Assembly (NCBI GenBank): GCA_016946835.1
Contig: JACVTC010000008.1
Location: 127,501 to 191,500 of the forward strand
Direction of reading: 5' to 3'
From: Neocallimastix lanati (nom. inval.)
Lineage: Eukaryota > Neocallimastigomycota > Neocallimastigomycetes > Neocallimastigales > Neocallimastigaceae
Length of the DNA: 64,000 bases
The translations under genes and the position numbers were made by a program. The notes below the pieces were generated by a model, which worked only from the letters and a program-made list of their open reading frames with translations, made no database searches and was not told where the DNA came from. Positions 13,351 through 26,776 of the stretch are shown in pieces (within the stretch, counting starts at the first letter, position 1; every line of letters begins with the position of its first letter).

Positions 13351-14074
13351 ATCAAAAAAAAAAATACTTGTACAACAGTTATTTATTTATTCCTATCAAT
13401 TAAGATTTAAAAAGATAATTAATATTTAAAATTTAATTATAAAATCTATATTTTGATTTTTGATATTGAATTTATATAGATCAATATATTAATATATAAT
13501 TTTATCTTTTATTTTTTTTTTTTGTATTTTTTTTTTTTGAAATAAAAATACAAATACATTTTAATATTATCATCTTTATTTAAAAAAAAAAAAAATTATA
13601 ATAGTAACTCTTTATTATATACTAATATTCATTAAAAAATATAATTATAAGTTATTAACATCATAGAAATTTCACCCTCTTGAAAATATATAATATATAT
13701 ATATATTTATAACTTCACTTTTGTTATATATATTATATATATATAACAGAAGTTTTGTATTTTACGAATATCTAATGACCATCCTAAATTATATTAAAAT
13801 ATTTAAATAGCTTAAATAACTTCTATATAAAATTAATTTTTTTTAATAAGAAAAAAATAATTTAATAAAATTTATTATATTTATGAGCTTTAGTTTTCTA
13901 TTCTCAAAGTAAAAAATTGTCTTTTCTTTTTTTCCAAAATAAATAAAACTTTTAAATATTAAACATAATGATACTTTCAAAGTTTTTAAATATTTAATAA
14001 ATAAATTTAAATATCATTATAAAATGTTCAAAAAGATGTTACGTAGAAATAAAACAAATACTTTCTATATAACT
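13351..14074. other. AT-rich non-coding stretch
   Basis: Poly-T/A runs and a TA-rich palindromic patch near 13686-13746, where TATATAT arms surround TTATAACTTCACTTTTGTTA. No gene or element is recognised. Confidence 0.5.
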
Positions 14075-14266
14075 TTATATTTTATATTTTAGTTATAAGT
14101 ACATTCCAAAATATTTATATTTTATATTTTAGTTATAAGTACATTCCAAAATATTTATATTTTATATTTTAGTTATAAGCACATTCCAAAATATTTATAT
14201 TTTATATTTTAGTTATAAGCACATTCCAAAATATTTATATTTTATATTTTAGTTATAAGTACATTC
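14075..14266. repeat. 40-bp tandem repeat, about 4.8 copies
   Basis: The unit reads ACATTCCAAAATATTTATAT followed by TTTATATTTTAGTTATAAGT. Four full copies run 14101-14260 with a partial copy on each side. The copies are nearly identical; the last base of the unit is T in some and C in others (AAGT/AAGC), which points to recent expansion. Confidence 0.95.
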
Positions 14267-14779
14267 AAAAAAAATTAATGGTATAATATCTATTTGTTAA
14301 AATTAATTATATTTATATATTTGTTAAGTTTAAATAATAAATTAATTTTTTATTTTTATTGTTTTATTATTATTTTTTTTTATTTCTAAATACATGTTTA
14401 AAATGGATTATACTCTAAAGGTAAAAATAAATACAAATATATTATATCAGAATAAATACGGGAAATATATTTTAATAAGAATATATTTGAAAATTATGGT
14501 GATAGAAAATAAGCTAGTACTTATCTCAATAGGTTAGGTTATACTGGTCTCCTTCAAAGGGAAGTTAGGAATTGGAGAAGCACTCCGAGAAAAAGCATAC
14601 AAGAAAATTCTCAGCAATAATAGACATGTCAAAGCACCAATGCTGAATATTCAATAAGTTTGTTCAGCAGGGACATTATCTGCATATGGAAGTTTTGTGA
14701 CTACCTCAATATTCCCTTGCCTTTGAAGGGGGGGCTGAAAATAATGGTTATACATACTGAAAATTAAAAAAAAAATAAA
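14267..14779. other. Non-coding stretch with an unexplained G/C-richer island
   Basis: About 14500-14745 is clearly less AT-rich than its surroundings (words such as GAGAAGCACTCCGAG and CCTTTGAAGGGGGGG). The longest minus-strand reading is short (RQGNIEVVTKLPYADNVP...) and matches nothing I know. It may be the relic of a mobile element or a degraded exon, bordered by the satellite that follows. Confidence 0.4.
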
Positions 14780-16160
14780 ATAAAATAAATTTTGGAAAAA
14801 GTTAAGATAAAACAATATAATAGTAGATAATAAACAATAAATAAATAATGAATAATGGAAGAACAAATAATAAATAATAAATAACTTCAGAATAAATAAT
14901 AATAAATAGTGAATAATTGAATAATAAGTAATAAATAATAAAAAAAAGTATTTATTAATAAACAATAAATAGTAAATAATAAATAATAACAAATAAATAA
15001 TAAATAATAAATAATAAATAATAAATTATAAACAATAAATATTAAAAACAGGTATTTATTAATAAATAATAAATAATAAATATTAAAAACAGGTATTTAT
15101 TAATAAATAATAAATAATAAATATTAAAAACAGGTATTTATTAATAAATAATAAATAATAAATATTAAAAACAGGTATTTATTAATAAATAATAAATAAT
15201 AAATATTAAAAACAGGTATTTATTAATAAATAATAAATATTAAAAACAGGTATTTATTAATAAATAATAAATATTAAAAACAGGTATTTATTAATAAATA
15301 ATAAATATTAAAAACAGGTATTTATTAATAAATAATAAATATTAAAAACAGGTATTTATTAATAAATAATAAATATTAAATATTAAAAACAGGTATTTAT
15401 TAATAAATAATAAATATTAAAAACAGGTATTTATTAATAAATAATAAATATTAAAAACAGGTATTTATTAATAAATAATAAATATTAAATATTAAAAACA
15501 GGTATTTATTAATAAATAATAAATAATAAATAATAAATAATAAATAATAAATAATAAATAATAAATAATAAATAATAAATAATAAATATTAAAAACAGGT
15601 ATTTAATAATAAATAATAAATAATAAATAATAAAATAAATAATAAATAATAATAAAAAGAGTATTTATTAATAAATAATAAATAATAAATAATAAATAAT
15701 AATAAAGAGTATTTATTAATAAATAATAAATAATAAATAATGAATAATAAAATAAATAATAAATAATAAAATAAATAATAAATAATAATAAAGAGTATTT
15801 ATTAATAAATAATAAATAATAAATAATAATAAAGAGTATTTATTAATAAATAATAAATAATAAATAATGAATAATAAAATAAATAATAAATAATAAAATA
15901 AATAATAAATAATAAATAATAAATAATAAATAATAAATAATAAATAATAAATAATAAATAATAAATAATAAATAATAAATAATAAATAATAAAAAGAGTA
16001 TTTATTAATAAATAATAAATAATAAATAATAAAAAGAATATAAAGAGTATTTATTAATGTATAATAAATAATAAATAATAAATAATTAAATAATAAATAA
16101 TAAATAATAAATAATAAATAATAATAAATAATAAATAATAAATAATAAATAATGAATAAT
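14780..16160. repeat. AT minisatellite/satellite block
   Basis: From about 15046 to 15605 a 34-bp unit (ATTAAAAACAGGTATTTATT plus AATAAATAATAAAT) repeats about 15 times, some copies carrying extra AATAAAT heptamers. From about 15650 to 16070 the punctuating motif changes to AAAGAGTATTTATTAATAAA between runs of the 7-bp unit AATAAAT. The second type recurs in reverse complement at 39740-40795. Confidence 0.9.
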
Positions 16161-17459
16161 GGAATAATAAATAATAAATAGATTTAATAATTAATAATGT
16201 TTTAATGTTTTTTAAAGATTAATTCATTGTTTTCTTTCAATAATTATTAATTGATTATTAAATAAAAATAAAAAAAAAAGAAAAAGGCACATTAGAAAAT
16301 TAGATTATTCGTTTTTTTTAAATTACATTCTAAGAATATACAAAAAATATAAATAAGAAAAAAGGTTACTTTTTATTTAAATATCGTTTATTCATTTATT
16401 TATTTTCTATTTGACTTTCAATTATTATAAAAATTATATCATATATTAGTATTTATTTAGTTATTATTTTTCATTCATTTATTTATAAAATCTCACTCTA
16501 TATACATTTTATTAAAAAATTGATTTTTAATTAATTATTAAATTATTTTTGACATTTCAATTAAAAGTTAATTTTGTAATATTAATAATATATTATAATA
16601 TATAATAAATATATTAAAGCATTCATGTGTCACTAAAACTAATTAAAAATAATTTATTGAAAGAAAAGAAGAAAAAACATCCACTATAAATGTCTGTTGG
16701 GAAGAAAATAGCATTATGCATCGAAAAAACGAAAGAAATGATGAAAGAGAGAAAGAATAAAAGAATTATTAAATAATACATTAATTTATAGATTATATAT
16801 TATTAATATTAATATTAATATTATTATTATTTTTTTTTTTAACAAAGTCATATATAATATAATTAAATATAATAAATAAAAGTTTGATATATATATATAT
16901 ATATTTTATTAACTAAAAATATATATTTCTTGTTAGGGAATATCATAATTTTCTAATACAAATAATCGTATATGATGCATTATTTTAATAATAAATTAAA
17001 ATGTTATTATTATTAGTATTATCTTTAAAACTATTATTTTTATAATCCAAAAGTTAATTTTAAAATTGAGTATTATTTATTGAATTATGAATAATTTAGT
17101 TAAAAATTAGTTTGCATTTGAAATAACAATAGCCATTCCATTGATTAACAAGTTCTTCACATAATTATTATAATTATTCTTAAATTTATATCATTAAAGA
17201 ATTATATATTATTATAAACTATTATTATTTATTATTATTTATTTATTAATCAGTTATTTATATTTTTATTATTTACTATTATTAGCTAATTCTATTTTAC
17301 TAATTTTTTAATAAAAGGATAAAAATAGAGTTGAAAGAATACTCTCATAATCAAAATACAATTTTTTTTTAATTGATGTTAATTATTCTATAGATTATGC
17401 TTTTTTTTTTTATTATTTTTTTAGTAAAATAAATAAAATAAATAAGAAAGCTCACCATA
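16161..17459. other. AT-rich non-coding stretch
   Basis: No gene found. A small patch at 16676-16765 is G-richer (GTCTGTTGGGAAGAAAATAG and GAAAGAAATGATGAAAGAG) but has no open frame of note. The rest is TTA/AAT-rich filler. Confidence 0.45.
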
Positions 17460-17705
17460 AAAATAATAAATAATAAATAATAAATAATAAAAAGAATTAA
17501 AAGATTATTTATTAATAAATAAATAAATAATAATAAATAATAAATAATAAATAATAAATAATAAATAATAAATAATAAATAATAAATAATAAATAATAAA
17601 TAATAAATAATAAATAATAAATAATAAATAATAAATAATAAATAATAAATAATAAATAATAAATAATAAAAAGAATTGAAAGATTATTTATTATTGAATA
17701 ATAAA
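17460..17705. repeat. 7-bp (AATAAAT)n array
   Basis: A heptanucleotide array interrupted twice by AAAAAGAATTRAAAGATTAT. It is open in one minus frame only because three heptamers make seven codons; I do not treat it as coding. It is the same heptamer that fills the satellites at 15 and 40 kb. Confidence 0.9.
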
Positions 17706-18437
17706 TAATAATAAAAAAGTTTTTCATATTAATTTTAATGTCTTTAAAAAAAATAATTTATTGACATTTCCTATTATTGACAGTTCATCATATATTATAA
17801 TATACTTTTATATATATAATTTCTTATCATCAAAAGGTCTATATATAAAAATATAAATAAGGATATATTATAAATAGAATAATTATATATATAAAATATA
17901 TAAAACATTAACAATAGAATACATGTAATAATATATTCTATATATAATTATATGGAATGAGATGATTAAATTATATAATTATTGTCTCTCTAATATATAA
18001 TTATTAATATCCAATATGTTGGTATATAAATATTATATATATAATTTATACCATAATATATTAAATAATATATTACATAATAGTAAATAATAAACTTTTT
18101 TCTTTATTTTTCATTATACATAATTAGTATTAATTTTTATAATTGCTATTTATAGAAATTTATTTAATTATTAATAAAATATCCATTATATATACCAGTA
18201 ATTTATTTAAATTTATATTAATTCATTCATTAAATATTAAAATATATAAATATTTGAATTTTAAAAAATTTATTTTTATTTTTTTTTTATATTTAAACGT
18301 TAACATATTTAATATTTAATCATTAAAATTTTTACCTTTTTTTTTAAAAATACCATATTTTTTACCCATTAATTATTTTATATAATATTTATAAATATTA
18401 ATTAATAATTAAATAATATAATAATTAATTTATAAAG
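17706..18437. other. Upstream region of the EF-hand gene
   Basis: Very AT-rich, with many TATATA words; a specific TATA box cannot be singled out. No other coding region is seen. Confidence 0.4.
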
Positions 18438-19659
18438 ATGGTAAGTTTTAAAATTGATCTATATTTATTTAATATACAATTGTCAGGAAGAGATGAAATT
18501 TATAATAGAGGAGAATAGAAAATATATATAATTCAGTTGAAGAACATAAAAATTTTTATTATATTTTTAAATAATTGATGCTACATCAAATTATAGATTT
18601 CGTTATTCTGTAGTGAACTTTTATATATAATGCTTAATTAAACAACAAACATATTAAAATAATAATAGTGCTTGTAATAATAAAGATATTGTAAATAAAA
18701 TTAGAATGTTTCTCTCTATGATTAATATTTATTATAGATTATCATTATTTAAAAGTTTGGTTTGATTAAACAAACAAATAAAAATGTCAAAATAATAATA
18801 ATAAAAAAAATATTGATTTAAATAATAAAAAATAATTTTATTATACTAATATTTTTTTTTAATTTGTTATTATTACTATTATTACTATTATTAATTAATA
18901 TTTTTAATAACTTTTTGAATCAAAAAGCCACACTACACTTACAGTGTTCCATACAAGAAGAACACACCATTTGAATTACCAAATAACATTCCAAGTGACT
19001 TAGTTCCAAAAATGATGAGAGCTAGTAAGTTCTTTAGAGAACAAGACAGAAATAACAATGGAACCCTTCAATACAGAGGTAAATAGATTTGAAATCAAAT
19101 AAATCTCAATTTGATAATAATCAATAAATATATACACATAATATATCTATGCTTTTTTTTAATTTTTTTTTTTTTTTTTTATTTGTAAATTTATATATAT
19201 TTAATAATTATTTTATTATTATTGTTATTATTATTTTTAAACAATATTAATATATATTTTTATATTCTTAAATATTTTGTTTCCTGTATTATCAATTTAA
19301 ACTAATAAAATGTATAGAACTCTACAATGTTGTTAATGAAACATTAGGTGTTGAAATGCCATTAAAAGAAGTTAGAAAGCTATTCCTTGAAATTGATGAT
19401 AATGGCAATGGTGTAATCACAGAAAGAGGTAAATGTGTATACATTTGTAATAAACAAAGTTATCAGATTAATTTAAAAAGAATTTATGAATAATTAATTA
19501 ATGGAATAGAAATATTAATTTTTTTTTTTATATATATATAAATTTATATTATTTTATTATATTAATATAATTATTGTTATCCTCATAATTTATTATTATT
19601 ATTATTATTTATATCTAGAATTCTGTGAATGGTATGTTGACTATGTTGAAGAATCATAA
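18438..19659 (+). CDS. Small EF-hand calcium-binding protein, four exons
   Basis: Exons: 18438-18440 (the ATG alone, followed by GTAAGT), 18928-19078, 19318-19428 and 19619-19659 (TAA). They sum to 306 nt and 101 residues, with all phases in agreement. The protein starts MPHYTYSVPYKKNTPFELPN. It has two EF hands: a first loop DRNNNGTLQYRE (about residues 44-55) and a second, DDNGNGVITERE (about 80-91). Both keep the Asp at position 1, the central Gly and the Glu at position 12, so both should bind calcium. A Phe-rich helix precedes each loop, and the C-terminus is CEWYVDYVEES. Two hands and about 100 residues suggest a single calmodulin-like lobe acting as a Ca2+ sensor or buffer; the partner is unknown. 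The start codon on its own exon is inferred from the donor at 18441 and the in-phase acceptor at 18926-18927. Confidence 0.85.
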
Positions 19660-19817
19660 GGAAATAAAAAAAAAACAAATATTGATTCCAAAAATACGAC
19701 ATAAACAAAATAAAAAAATAAAAAAAAAAAAAAATACCTATATATTTTATTCTTAAAACTTTATTTTTATACAAAAAAAAAAAAAAAAGTTCAAATAAAG
19801 AATAAAATATAATATTA

Positions 19818-19867
<50 letters not shown>

Positions 19868-20015
19868 TATATATATGTATAAAAAAAAAAAAAATTATAA
19901 TTTAAAAAAAAAAAAAAAAAATTAAATAGTATATATACTTTCATTGTTCATATCTATGATATAAATTAAAAATATGTAATAATTATTTAAAAAAAAAAAA
20001 TATAAATATCTACTC

Positions 20016-20076
<61 letters not shown>

Positions 20077-20400
20077 TAATAAAATAAAAAAAAAAATAAA
20101 AAAAATAAAAAAAAAATAAAAAAAAAATAAAATAAAATTAATAAAAAAAAAAAAAAAAAAAAAAGTGTTATTAAATTTAAAAATAGTTATGAAACCTAGT
20201 CTATGTTCATAAAACTACAATAATGCTGTAAGTGAAAAATAGTTTGGCTATTAAACAAAATTATATAATTAATTTTTTTTTTTTTTTTTCCAAAATTAAG
20301 TAAAAAGTAAATGGTGTATATATTTTTTTTTCACTATAAAGAGGAAAGAAATAACTTTGATTTCTATTGTCACCTGTTCATTGAACGCATCTCCTCAAAA
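19660..20400. other. 3' region and homopolymer-rich desert
   Basis: It contains poly-T (about 19821-19859), poly-A runs, an (AAT)n run (20020-20074) and a poly-A near 20143-20164. No gene found. A slightly less AT-rich patch lies at 20340-20400. Confidence 0.6.
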
Positions 20401-20552
20401 TAATATCTAAAATAATTCCTAAAATCATACCTATAATCATACCTAAAATCATACCTAAAATAATTACCTAAAATCATACCTAAAATCATACCTAAAATAA
20501 TACCTAAAATAATATCTAAAATAATTACCTAAAATAATTACCTAAAATAATA
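20401..20552. repeat. 12-bp tandem repeat CCTAAAATMATA
   Basis: About a dozen irregular copies of CCTAAAATCATA/CCTAAAATAATA, some lengthened to ATTACCTAAAATAATT. It is non-coding. Confidence 0.85.
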
Positions 20553-20757
20553 CATTATTATTATTATTAAAATAAATACTTATTTTTTTATTAATTAATT
20601 AATTATTATTATTATTATTATTATTATTTTTTTTTTAATAATATCTTAGAAATTTAGTAATATTAGAAGAGTACACTCAACAATATAAACACATCATATT
20701 AATCAATTATTTTATTATTATTATATTTTTTAATTAATAAAAGACTTTTTTTTTTTT

Positions 20758-20867
20758 TTTTTTTTTTTTAAAAAATATAAATTATATTATTTCTTATTAT
20801 AGTTAAAAGTAGGTATACATTATGTAACGTCATAATGTTACATAAACAAAGTGTAAACCTTTTAACA
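20758..20867 (-). repeat. LTR start (3' LTR of the minus-strand copia remnant), copy A
   Basis: On the minus strand it begins TGTTAAAAGGTTTACAC at 20867, directly after a purine-rich tract, as expected of a 3' LTR. It then reads into AAGAAATAATATAATTTATA before ending in poly-A/T. A related sequence in the same orientation is at 34510-34615. The far end is not defined. Confidence 0.7.
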
Positions 20868-20885
20868 TTCCCACCCCCTCCTCTA
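20868..20885 (-). promoter_or_regulatory. Polypurine tract of the copia remnant
   Basis: The minus strand reads GAGGAGGGGGTGGGAA immediately before the TG that opens the LTR. In LTR elements this tract primes plus-strand DNA synthesis. It is the most G-rich run in the neighbourhood. Confidence 0.75.
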
Positions 20886-21889
20886 CATTATGCATTTTGA
20901 GTTTTTACTATTCTATTTTTAATCAACATTTTATTTAATTTTTTTTTTTAAAATATTTTATCAGTGAATTTTTTTTTTCCATGTTAATTCCAGGAATACT
21001 CTTTTGTTAAAGGATCAGTTAGCATTTTTTTTTTTTTCTGTACTTAATATATTCTTATTGAATTTTTTATTTTCTAAGATTTTCTTCTTGAATAAATTTG
21101 TATCCAGGATCAATGTGGTTTACATTTACCTTTTGAGTTTGTATCCTGAGCAATAGCAATATATGCTTTATTATCCACCACCATTATTTTTAAAAATTTT
21201 TAATTTTCTTTATTAAATATTTTCTTTGAATGAAAAAAATTTTTTTTTTTTTTTTAAAACTACAAACCTTGTTTTAACACATTCAGTTAGACTCACGAAT
21301 TCTGCTTCTGTAGAGGATAAAGTAACAGCATTTATTTTTTTTTTTGTAATTAACTTTTCCATGATATTGGACAATCACCTAATAAATAAATATATCTACT
21401 GGTTGATATTTTTTTTGTTAATTTATTATTTGCAAAGTCTGAGTCCGAGTAACCAATAAATTCATTATTCCTGTTGTAATAAATGGATTTATTTTATTTT
21501 TTTTTTTTTTTTCGTTTTTGTTCATTTTAAAAATATTGTAAAATGTTCATTAAAGATTTATAGTCCATTTCTGTAGGTTCTTTCACAATGTCTGGAAGCC
21601 TGGTTAACAGCAAAACGATAATATATCAGGTCTTAATTTTACAGTTATATAGAGTAATGCCCCCAATAGAAATTTAAAATTTAAATTCTTGTACATTTAC
21701 AGTACAGGTGGAGATTCTTCTCTTTTTCCTTTTCAGTAATCTTCCTCGTAGGGGTTTTTATAGCTTCTGGTTTTATTCATATTTATATCTATTAATAATT
21801 TTTATCAGTATAATCTATTTGGTTTTATTTTATTGCCATTTTTTAGTTTTATAGATGTTAATATCAATAATTTTTTTATTTGCGGGGAT

Positions 21890-22175
<286 letters not shown>

Positions 22176-22545
22176 GTATTTATTATGCTGTTGGTAATTT
22201 GAAAGATTTTTTTTATTAAATATTATCAATATCTGAAAATAATTTATTTTCCCCCTCAATTAAAGAATCTTGAAAATCGATTAATGGAATTGATGTATTT
22301 GTTGGTGAAGAAAGAGGTGTTAATAGTACCAAGGTACCTCATTCATAAAGAAGACATCTCTATTTAGTGGTTACAGTGGAATTTGTGTCTAACTATTGGA
22401 TTCTGTAACCAATGGGAATCATTAGCGTAGTCTACAAAAATGCCGGACTTAGTATTATTTTCAAATTTGATAGTATTATGATTATTATAAAAGAATACCT
22501 TACAACCAAAAACCATTCAGATGAGAAATATCAGCGAAATCCCAG

Positions 22546-22608
<63 letters not shown>

Positions 22609-24020
22609 AAGGAAGCTTAGCAGAATTTAAAAAAGTTTTAGCACAATTATTTAAGGTTTGATTCAACCTTTTACGTCCTCTCTCATTTTGTTAGTGGGTC
22701 ACCAAGGAGTTGAATGAATAAAATTAATACCCTTTCGGATTGAAGATACGTAATTAAGTTTTTTTTTTTTTATATTGATGATATATTCATTGCCATTATC
22801 AGATTTTTAAGTTGATAACTTAATTGGGTGTGATATTTAAAATATTTTTATTAAAGAAAATAAAAGTATTATAAATATTACTTTTATTTTTTCATAATAA
22901 TCAAAAAAAAAAAACCCACACTTTATGAGAATAGTCATCTAAAAAAAAGGTGACATAGTAATTATATCCTAAATATGAGATTTCTGATTTACCTACAACG
23001 TCAGTATGAACTAATTTCATTGGTGTTTTTTTTTAGCATTTTTAAGAGATTGAATAAAAATGATTTTTTTTTTTTTTTTTTTAATTTACTAATTTTTCAT
23101 TGAGGATAGTCCTTTTTTTTTTTTTTATTGTGATTAGAATGTATGTTCTAAGATGAACATTTTTATGTCTTTATTATTGTTAACATGTCCAAGTCTGTCA
23201 TGCCATACCATGCCATAGAATGTAATTAATATTGTGAATAATGATTATTGTTATTTGAAGTAATCTGACATTGGAATTGTATTGAATGTAAAATAAGGGT
23301 TCCTCGTTTTTCAAAAAAAAAAAAAAAAAAAAAAATGTTTATTAATTAATTTATTATTTTTAAAATAGTTGTAGTCTATCAGTTCCATTAATTTGTTCCA
23401 TGACTAATTTGCATCCATTGCTTAGAAATTGAATGTGATAGATATTAAATTATTTTGTATCTTGGATACGTAATATACATTTGATAATCATGTCACCTTT
23501 CAAAAATTATTTTTATCTATTTTAAAGTTTTTTTTTATAATTAAAGACGGATTTAATCGAAATTTATATATATATATATATATATTTTTTTTTTCTTTGT
23601 TGAATAATAATTTTATTTGATTTAATTTATCAATATCAGATTGTTCATTTTCAACCTCTTTTGTTTCTGTATGAGTTGATGAAGCTGAGCTATCTTCAAA
23701 AGAAGGATTTAGTCTCCTCTTAAATACTATTTTGGAAATTTATAAATTTAAAAAAAAAAAAAAAAAAAAAATTTAAAATAAAGTCCGTTATAACGTTTCC
23801 CTTTAAGGATTCGGTTATTATCGCTCATCACTAACTGACGACATTTTCTGCTGATCAAGATTGAAGATAAAAAGCCCTTATTCATTCTTAGCGATATTTC
23901 CATAGAACGGATTCTTACTATAATTATTCTTTATCAATCTTTTGAATTACTTCTTGGGATTTAGGAATCGCTTTTTTCATGATGAAATCTTTTTGTTCTT
24001 ACCAATTTTCTGTACAGCTA

Positions 24021-24676
24021 ATAATCAGTTTATAATCCTAAGACGCTTATCTACGTATCTATAGAGTATGCTAGGGATATACTTATAGAATATAGACTAT
24101 GATTATTGATAGTAGGGCTGTAGTATGTAGATATAGTGTAATAGTTAATGATATTTAGGCTGTGCATTATCTGTGATTGATATGAGGCTGAATGAGTATT
24201 TATAATGAATGAATATTTATAATGAATGTTTCATATTCACCTTTATAAAATAAAGCTCCCTGATTAACATTCACTAATATATACTCTATTTCCCATAAAT
24301 GATTTACTTATTATAATGAATTAAGAATAAATAGGATTTATATATTTATTAAAGCTATAAGAATCCATAATATTTTAAATAGCATTAATATAATATCTTG
24401 TAGTGGATTGACTTAATTTATCATCGACTTAATATAATCCAAATAGAAAAATTATAGAGGATTTATATCTGGTTTTTAAGTTATCGTGAATTATATATAT
24501 TCAGCTAGATATACGATAACTAGCGTATTTAGTATACAGATATATTTAAATATTATTGAATAACCTAATTAAGTTATAATGATAGTATAAGACTTATATA
24601 TTTGATTTTTAATAAACATATAAATTGGAAATATAAATTTTAAATTTAAATCATAGAATTTATTTTATTATAGATC

Positions 24677-24709
<33 letters not shown>

Positions 24710-24826
24710 TTCTATCTTTCTTTATCGAATTATGGATTTAAATCTCAATGATTATTTAACTGAATTTGAACATTTTAAAATAATGATAGTAATAGATGGT
24801 CTATCTATTTGATATAAAACAAATAT
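24021..24826. other. Non-coding stretch, G-richer TAG/ATA words
   Basis: About 24030-24200 is rich in TAGAGTATGCTAGGGATATA-like words, resembling the composition at 33.2-34.4 kb. No ORF. It may be the 5' untranslated or LTR part of the neighbouring copia elements. Confidence 0.35.
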
Positions 24827-24880
24827 GTGTAGTAACATATTTGTATATTTAATAATAATTATTAAATATTAAATTTATAT
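24827..24880 (+). repeat. LTR-like 54-bp repeat, copy 1
   Basis: The sequence beginning GTGTAGTAACATATTTGTAT is identical over 54 bases to 58522-58575. From its second base it starts TG, as LTRs do, and it lies about 850 bp upstream of the plus-strand copia gag. It is therefore a candidate 5' LTR edge. Confidence 0.6.
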
Positions 24881-25244
24881 TTTTTTGATAATAATTATTT
24901 TATTTTATTTTATTTCAATATGTATTATTATAATTATAATACTTATAATACTTTAATTCATATAAAATTTATATATTTCTATATATTAGAATATATAATT
25001 AATATATTACCTATTCCTTATAAATAGATTAGATTATTTATATTAGAAATTTATTAGAAATAGAGAACTCTCTTGTAAAATTTTTAGGAATTAGAATTAT
25101 TATTTTAATTGTACGAATATTATAATTTTATTAATAAAATTTACTAAACTACTATTATTTAAAACCCACTGCTTATAAATTATTATATTTACGATCACGT
25201 GATATATTGATTAGTAACATATCGATCGTACTAACTATACCATA

Positions 25245-25282
<38 letters not shown>

Positions 25283-25289
25283 TAAAAAC

Positions 25290-25373
<84 letters not shown>

Positions 25374-25678
25374 TGTTAACGTATGTTAATTTTATTAATA
25401 TAAAGTTATAATCTAGCTTAAGTTTAATAAAATATTAAATTATATTAAATATATTGTAATTACAAATTAAAATATAAATTAGTATGTATCTAGAACAAGC
25501 CACAATTAAATATAAAAACATGTAAATTTAAATCTTTGTTAACCATTTATATAATACTTGTGCTATATATCTAATTATTAATAAATAAATATTAAACAAT
25601 AATAGATTTAGAGTCTCAATACTCTATAATAAATAACAAAGCTTTAAATTTAAAAATCGATTTTAACAAAGTATTAAG
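24881..25678 (+). other. Putative LTR/leader of the plus-strand copia element
   Basis: AT-rich, with an (AAT)n run at 25248-25374 and no ORF. By position it should hold the rest of the 5' LTR and the primer-binding site, but I could not identify a tRNA-complementary stretch or the TG..CA end with confidence. Confidence 0.4.
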
Positions 25679-26640
25679 ATGGCCTACCAATTTAACTTAG
25701 CTAAGGACCAACGTCTTCGTGGTGTATCCAATTTTGCCACATGGAATTTCCTTATCATGACTGCAGCTAGGAGATATGGAATGGAAGAATTCATTGAAGA
25801 AGATGTTATCTCTCACCTGAAGGATAATAGCTATATGCTTAATCCTAATGGAGAATCTAAGACGGTAAAAGCTATCCTGAAGATTATTGAGGAATTACAA
25901 TTAAATCATGGAGAAAATGTAAACTACAATGAAGTGTTTACTCAAAACCGAAATAGAAATCATTGCTAAAGCAGAAGAGAAAGACTCTCAGTTAATGCTT
26001 AGGGTGATTCAAAACGTTGAAGAAAAAATATTAAGGGAAGTTAGTAGAATGAAGAAAACATTCACAATTATGGAAAAGCTAACTTCAAAATACGGGGATA
26101 TGAATAATGACACTGAATACTGGCTCAAGAAATTGCGAAAACATAAGGCAAATGACCGTAGCCCAAATAATGAAGATGGATGATAGCGTAAATGAAATAT
26201 TCGGTGAAATGGAAGATACCGGAGTAAATTTGACTGAAAGGGAAAAAATTAAAGTACATGTTCAATATTTTTTCCAAATGACTTTTAAAAACATTATAGA
26301 TGTAATCTTAGAAACTACCGCCAGACAATTATATGAAAGTATAAAAGATAGAATATTCATCTAGATCATATCTAGAAAATTGGGTAAAAAACAATGGATG
26401 AACATGATGATCCAATGGATATAGATCTAATTGAAAAACGTTATAGAAATAAAAACTATCATAAAGGAAAAGGTTTTGTTAAGAAAATAAACAGAAACAA
26501 TAACAAAACTAACAAAAATTTATATTGTCATATTTGTGAGATAAGAGGACATCTCACAAAAGATTGTAAATACAATATGAAAGCAAGAAAAAACAAAAAA
26601 GGAAGGGAGGCAACAATCACTCTACCAGAAAAACCATAAA
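25679..26640 (+). pseudogene. copia Gag with CCHC zinc knuckle, frameshifted
   Basis: Starts MAYQFNLAKDQRLRGVSNFA and continues through at least three frames. The first breaks near 25940, the second (KTEIEIIAKAEEKDSQ...) near 26150, the third (VNEIFGEMEDTGVNLTEREK) ends at 26364, and a last piece runs 26394-26639. That last piece holds the knuckle CHICEIRGHLTKDC (C-x2-C-x4-H-x4-C), the nucleic-acid-binding motif of Gag. Restoring full length would require indels, so no intact Gag is made from this copy. Confidence 0.85.
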
Positions 26641-26776
26641 AATGAAGAAAAAGAATTAAAATCATTTGGTTTAGTGGAAAAAAAAAATAACTTCTAAACA
26701 TGAAGAAAGTGACAGCGAAAGAGATGATAATTTTGAAGACATCAGACCATTAGGTGAACCACATATTAAGGATGCT

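Noticed and set aside
15046-15605. CRISPR-like array of regularly spaced repeats
   Set aside because: The spacers are identical to each other and simple AT sequence; the host is eukaryotic. It is a minisatellite.
17512-17727. 71-codon Leu/Ile/Tyr-rich membrane-protein-like frame
   Set aside because: Reading of the 7-bp AATAAAT array; three units equal seven codons.
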